Assembly (NCBI RefSeq): GCF_022846655.1
Contig: NZ_AP025667.1
Span: forward strand, 4,625,001-4,689,000
Direction: 5' to 3'
From: Streptomyces seoulensis
Lineage (GTDB): Bacteria > Actinomycetota > Actinomycetes > Streptomycetales > Streptomycetaceae
DNA: 64,000 bases
The notes beneath the pieces were generated by a model. It saw nothing but the letters and a program-made list of their open reading frames with translations, did not search any database and was not told the DNA's origin. Positions 63,836 to 64,000 of this stretch are shown piece by piece. How positions within the stretch are numbered: the first letter of the stretch is position 1; each line of letters opens with the position of its first letter. A program made the translations under genes and the position numbers.

Positions 63836-64000
63836 CTACGACCGCAACGTCTTCGAAGGCGGCTCCCCGAACTGCCGGCGGTACGCGAGGGAGAAGCGGC
63901 CCGGGTGCAGGAAGCCCCAGCGGTACGCGACGGCGGTGACGGTCGTGGCACCCGGGTCGGAGGCCAGGAGTTCCTTGCGTACGCGGTCCAGGCGGACCTC
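63836..64000 (-). CDS. AraC-family regulator, C-terminal part (5' end outside window)
   Basis: The last 54 residues of a minus-strand gene that continues beyond the window: EVRLDRVRKELLASDPGATTV, AYRWGFLHPGRFSLAYRRQFGEPPSKTLRS. This is the second helix-turn-helix of an AraC/XylS DNA-binding domain (AYRWGF...FSLAYRRQFGEPPSKTL). Ligand and target unknown. Confidence 0.85.
   Translation of the reverse strand, partial: EVRLDRVRKELLASDPGATTVTAVAYRWGFLHPGRFSLAYRRQFGEPPSKTLRS

Overview
The window is a chromosome segment of a Streptomyces-type actinomycete. The evidence is very high GC with G/C third positions, frequent GTG starts and 4-nt start/stop overlaps, F420-dependent enzymes, SARP, PaaX and whiJ-type regulators, DUF397 and SepF-like proteins, Hen1/Pnkp RNA repair, and rare in-frame TTA (bldA-type) codons. 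No tRNA, rRNA, CRISPR array or complete insertion sequence was seen.

Layout. 1-1.5 kb: the end of a membrane protein gene, a decayed Tat-exported protein gene and a small membrane protein. 1.5-6.9 kb: a compact class III lanthipeptide locus, with a LanKC synthetase, a 37-aa precursor gene easily missed for its size, a terminator, and a divergent XRE-NB-ARC-TPR regulator. 7-10 kb: a Gly/Thr-repeat secreted protein and a DUF5819-HTTM pair. 9.9-12 kb: a SARP regulator facing an F420 (LLM) oxidoreductase across a region with a 16-bp palindrome and 11-bp-period heptamers. 12-15 kb: coiled-coil membrane protein, small secreted protein, PaaX-type regulator with a TTA codon, and a HATPase protein. 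15-19 kb: arginine deiminase pathway (permease, arcB, arcA) with candidate ArgR boxes. 19-20.5 kb: Tat-exported PhoX-like protein. 20.5-24.6 kb: the Hen1-Pnkp RNA repair operon. 24.6-28.4 kb: second LLM oxidoreductase, DUF6099-like protein, coupled AAA ATPase and MazG-like pair, SepF-like protein. 28.6-33.6 kb: methylmalonyl-CoA mutase subunits and their GTPase MeaB. 33.6-41.6 kb: lipoprotein, NUDIX hydrolase, regulator/SDR pair, cytochrome P450, PASTA-like membrane protein, and an abaA/whiJ-like set (HATPase, XRE-DUF5753, DUF397). 41.6-49.7 kb: oxidoreductase/GlxA pair, DJ-1-like protein, NTF2-like/PadR/LysR group, TPR protein, PNPOx-like protein, and a DUF2071-SDR operon. 50-52.8 kb: secreted GH92 mannosidase with a ricin-type lectin domain and a well-formed promoter plus LacI-type operator. 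52.9-57 kb: a cold-shock block (MerR-like, SCO5918-type protein, DEAD-box helicase, Csp) with long untranslated, hairpin-rich regions. 57.2-60.7 kb: a three-gene WXG100-like / large protein / lipoprotein operon. 61-64 kb: fasciclin protein, an rRNA methyltransferase 3' remnant, a PIN/RHH toxin-antitoxin pair, a spermidine synthase-like protein and the end of an AraC regulator.

The strongest candidate for something undescribed is the lanthipeptide locus: a class III leader (ILDLQ) followed by a short one-cysteine core (SSTIWYC...) that does not fit the labionin spacing, in a LanKC-then-LanA order with no transporter nearby. Next are the noncoding, hairpin-ended 53.2-53.8 kb region and the WXG100-like operon. 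Functions rest on recognising family motifs by eye; no database search was run.
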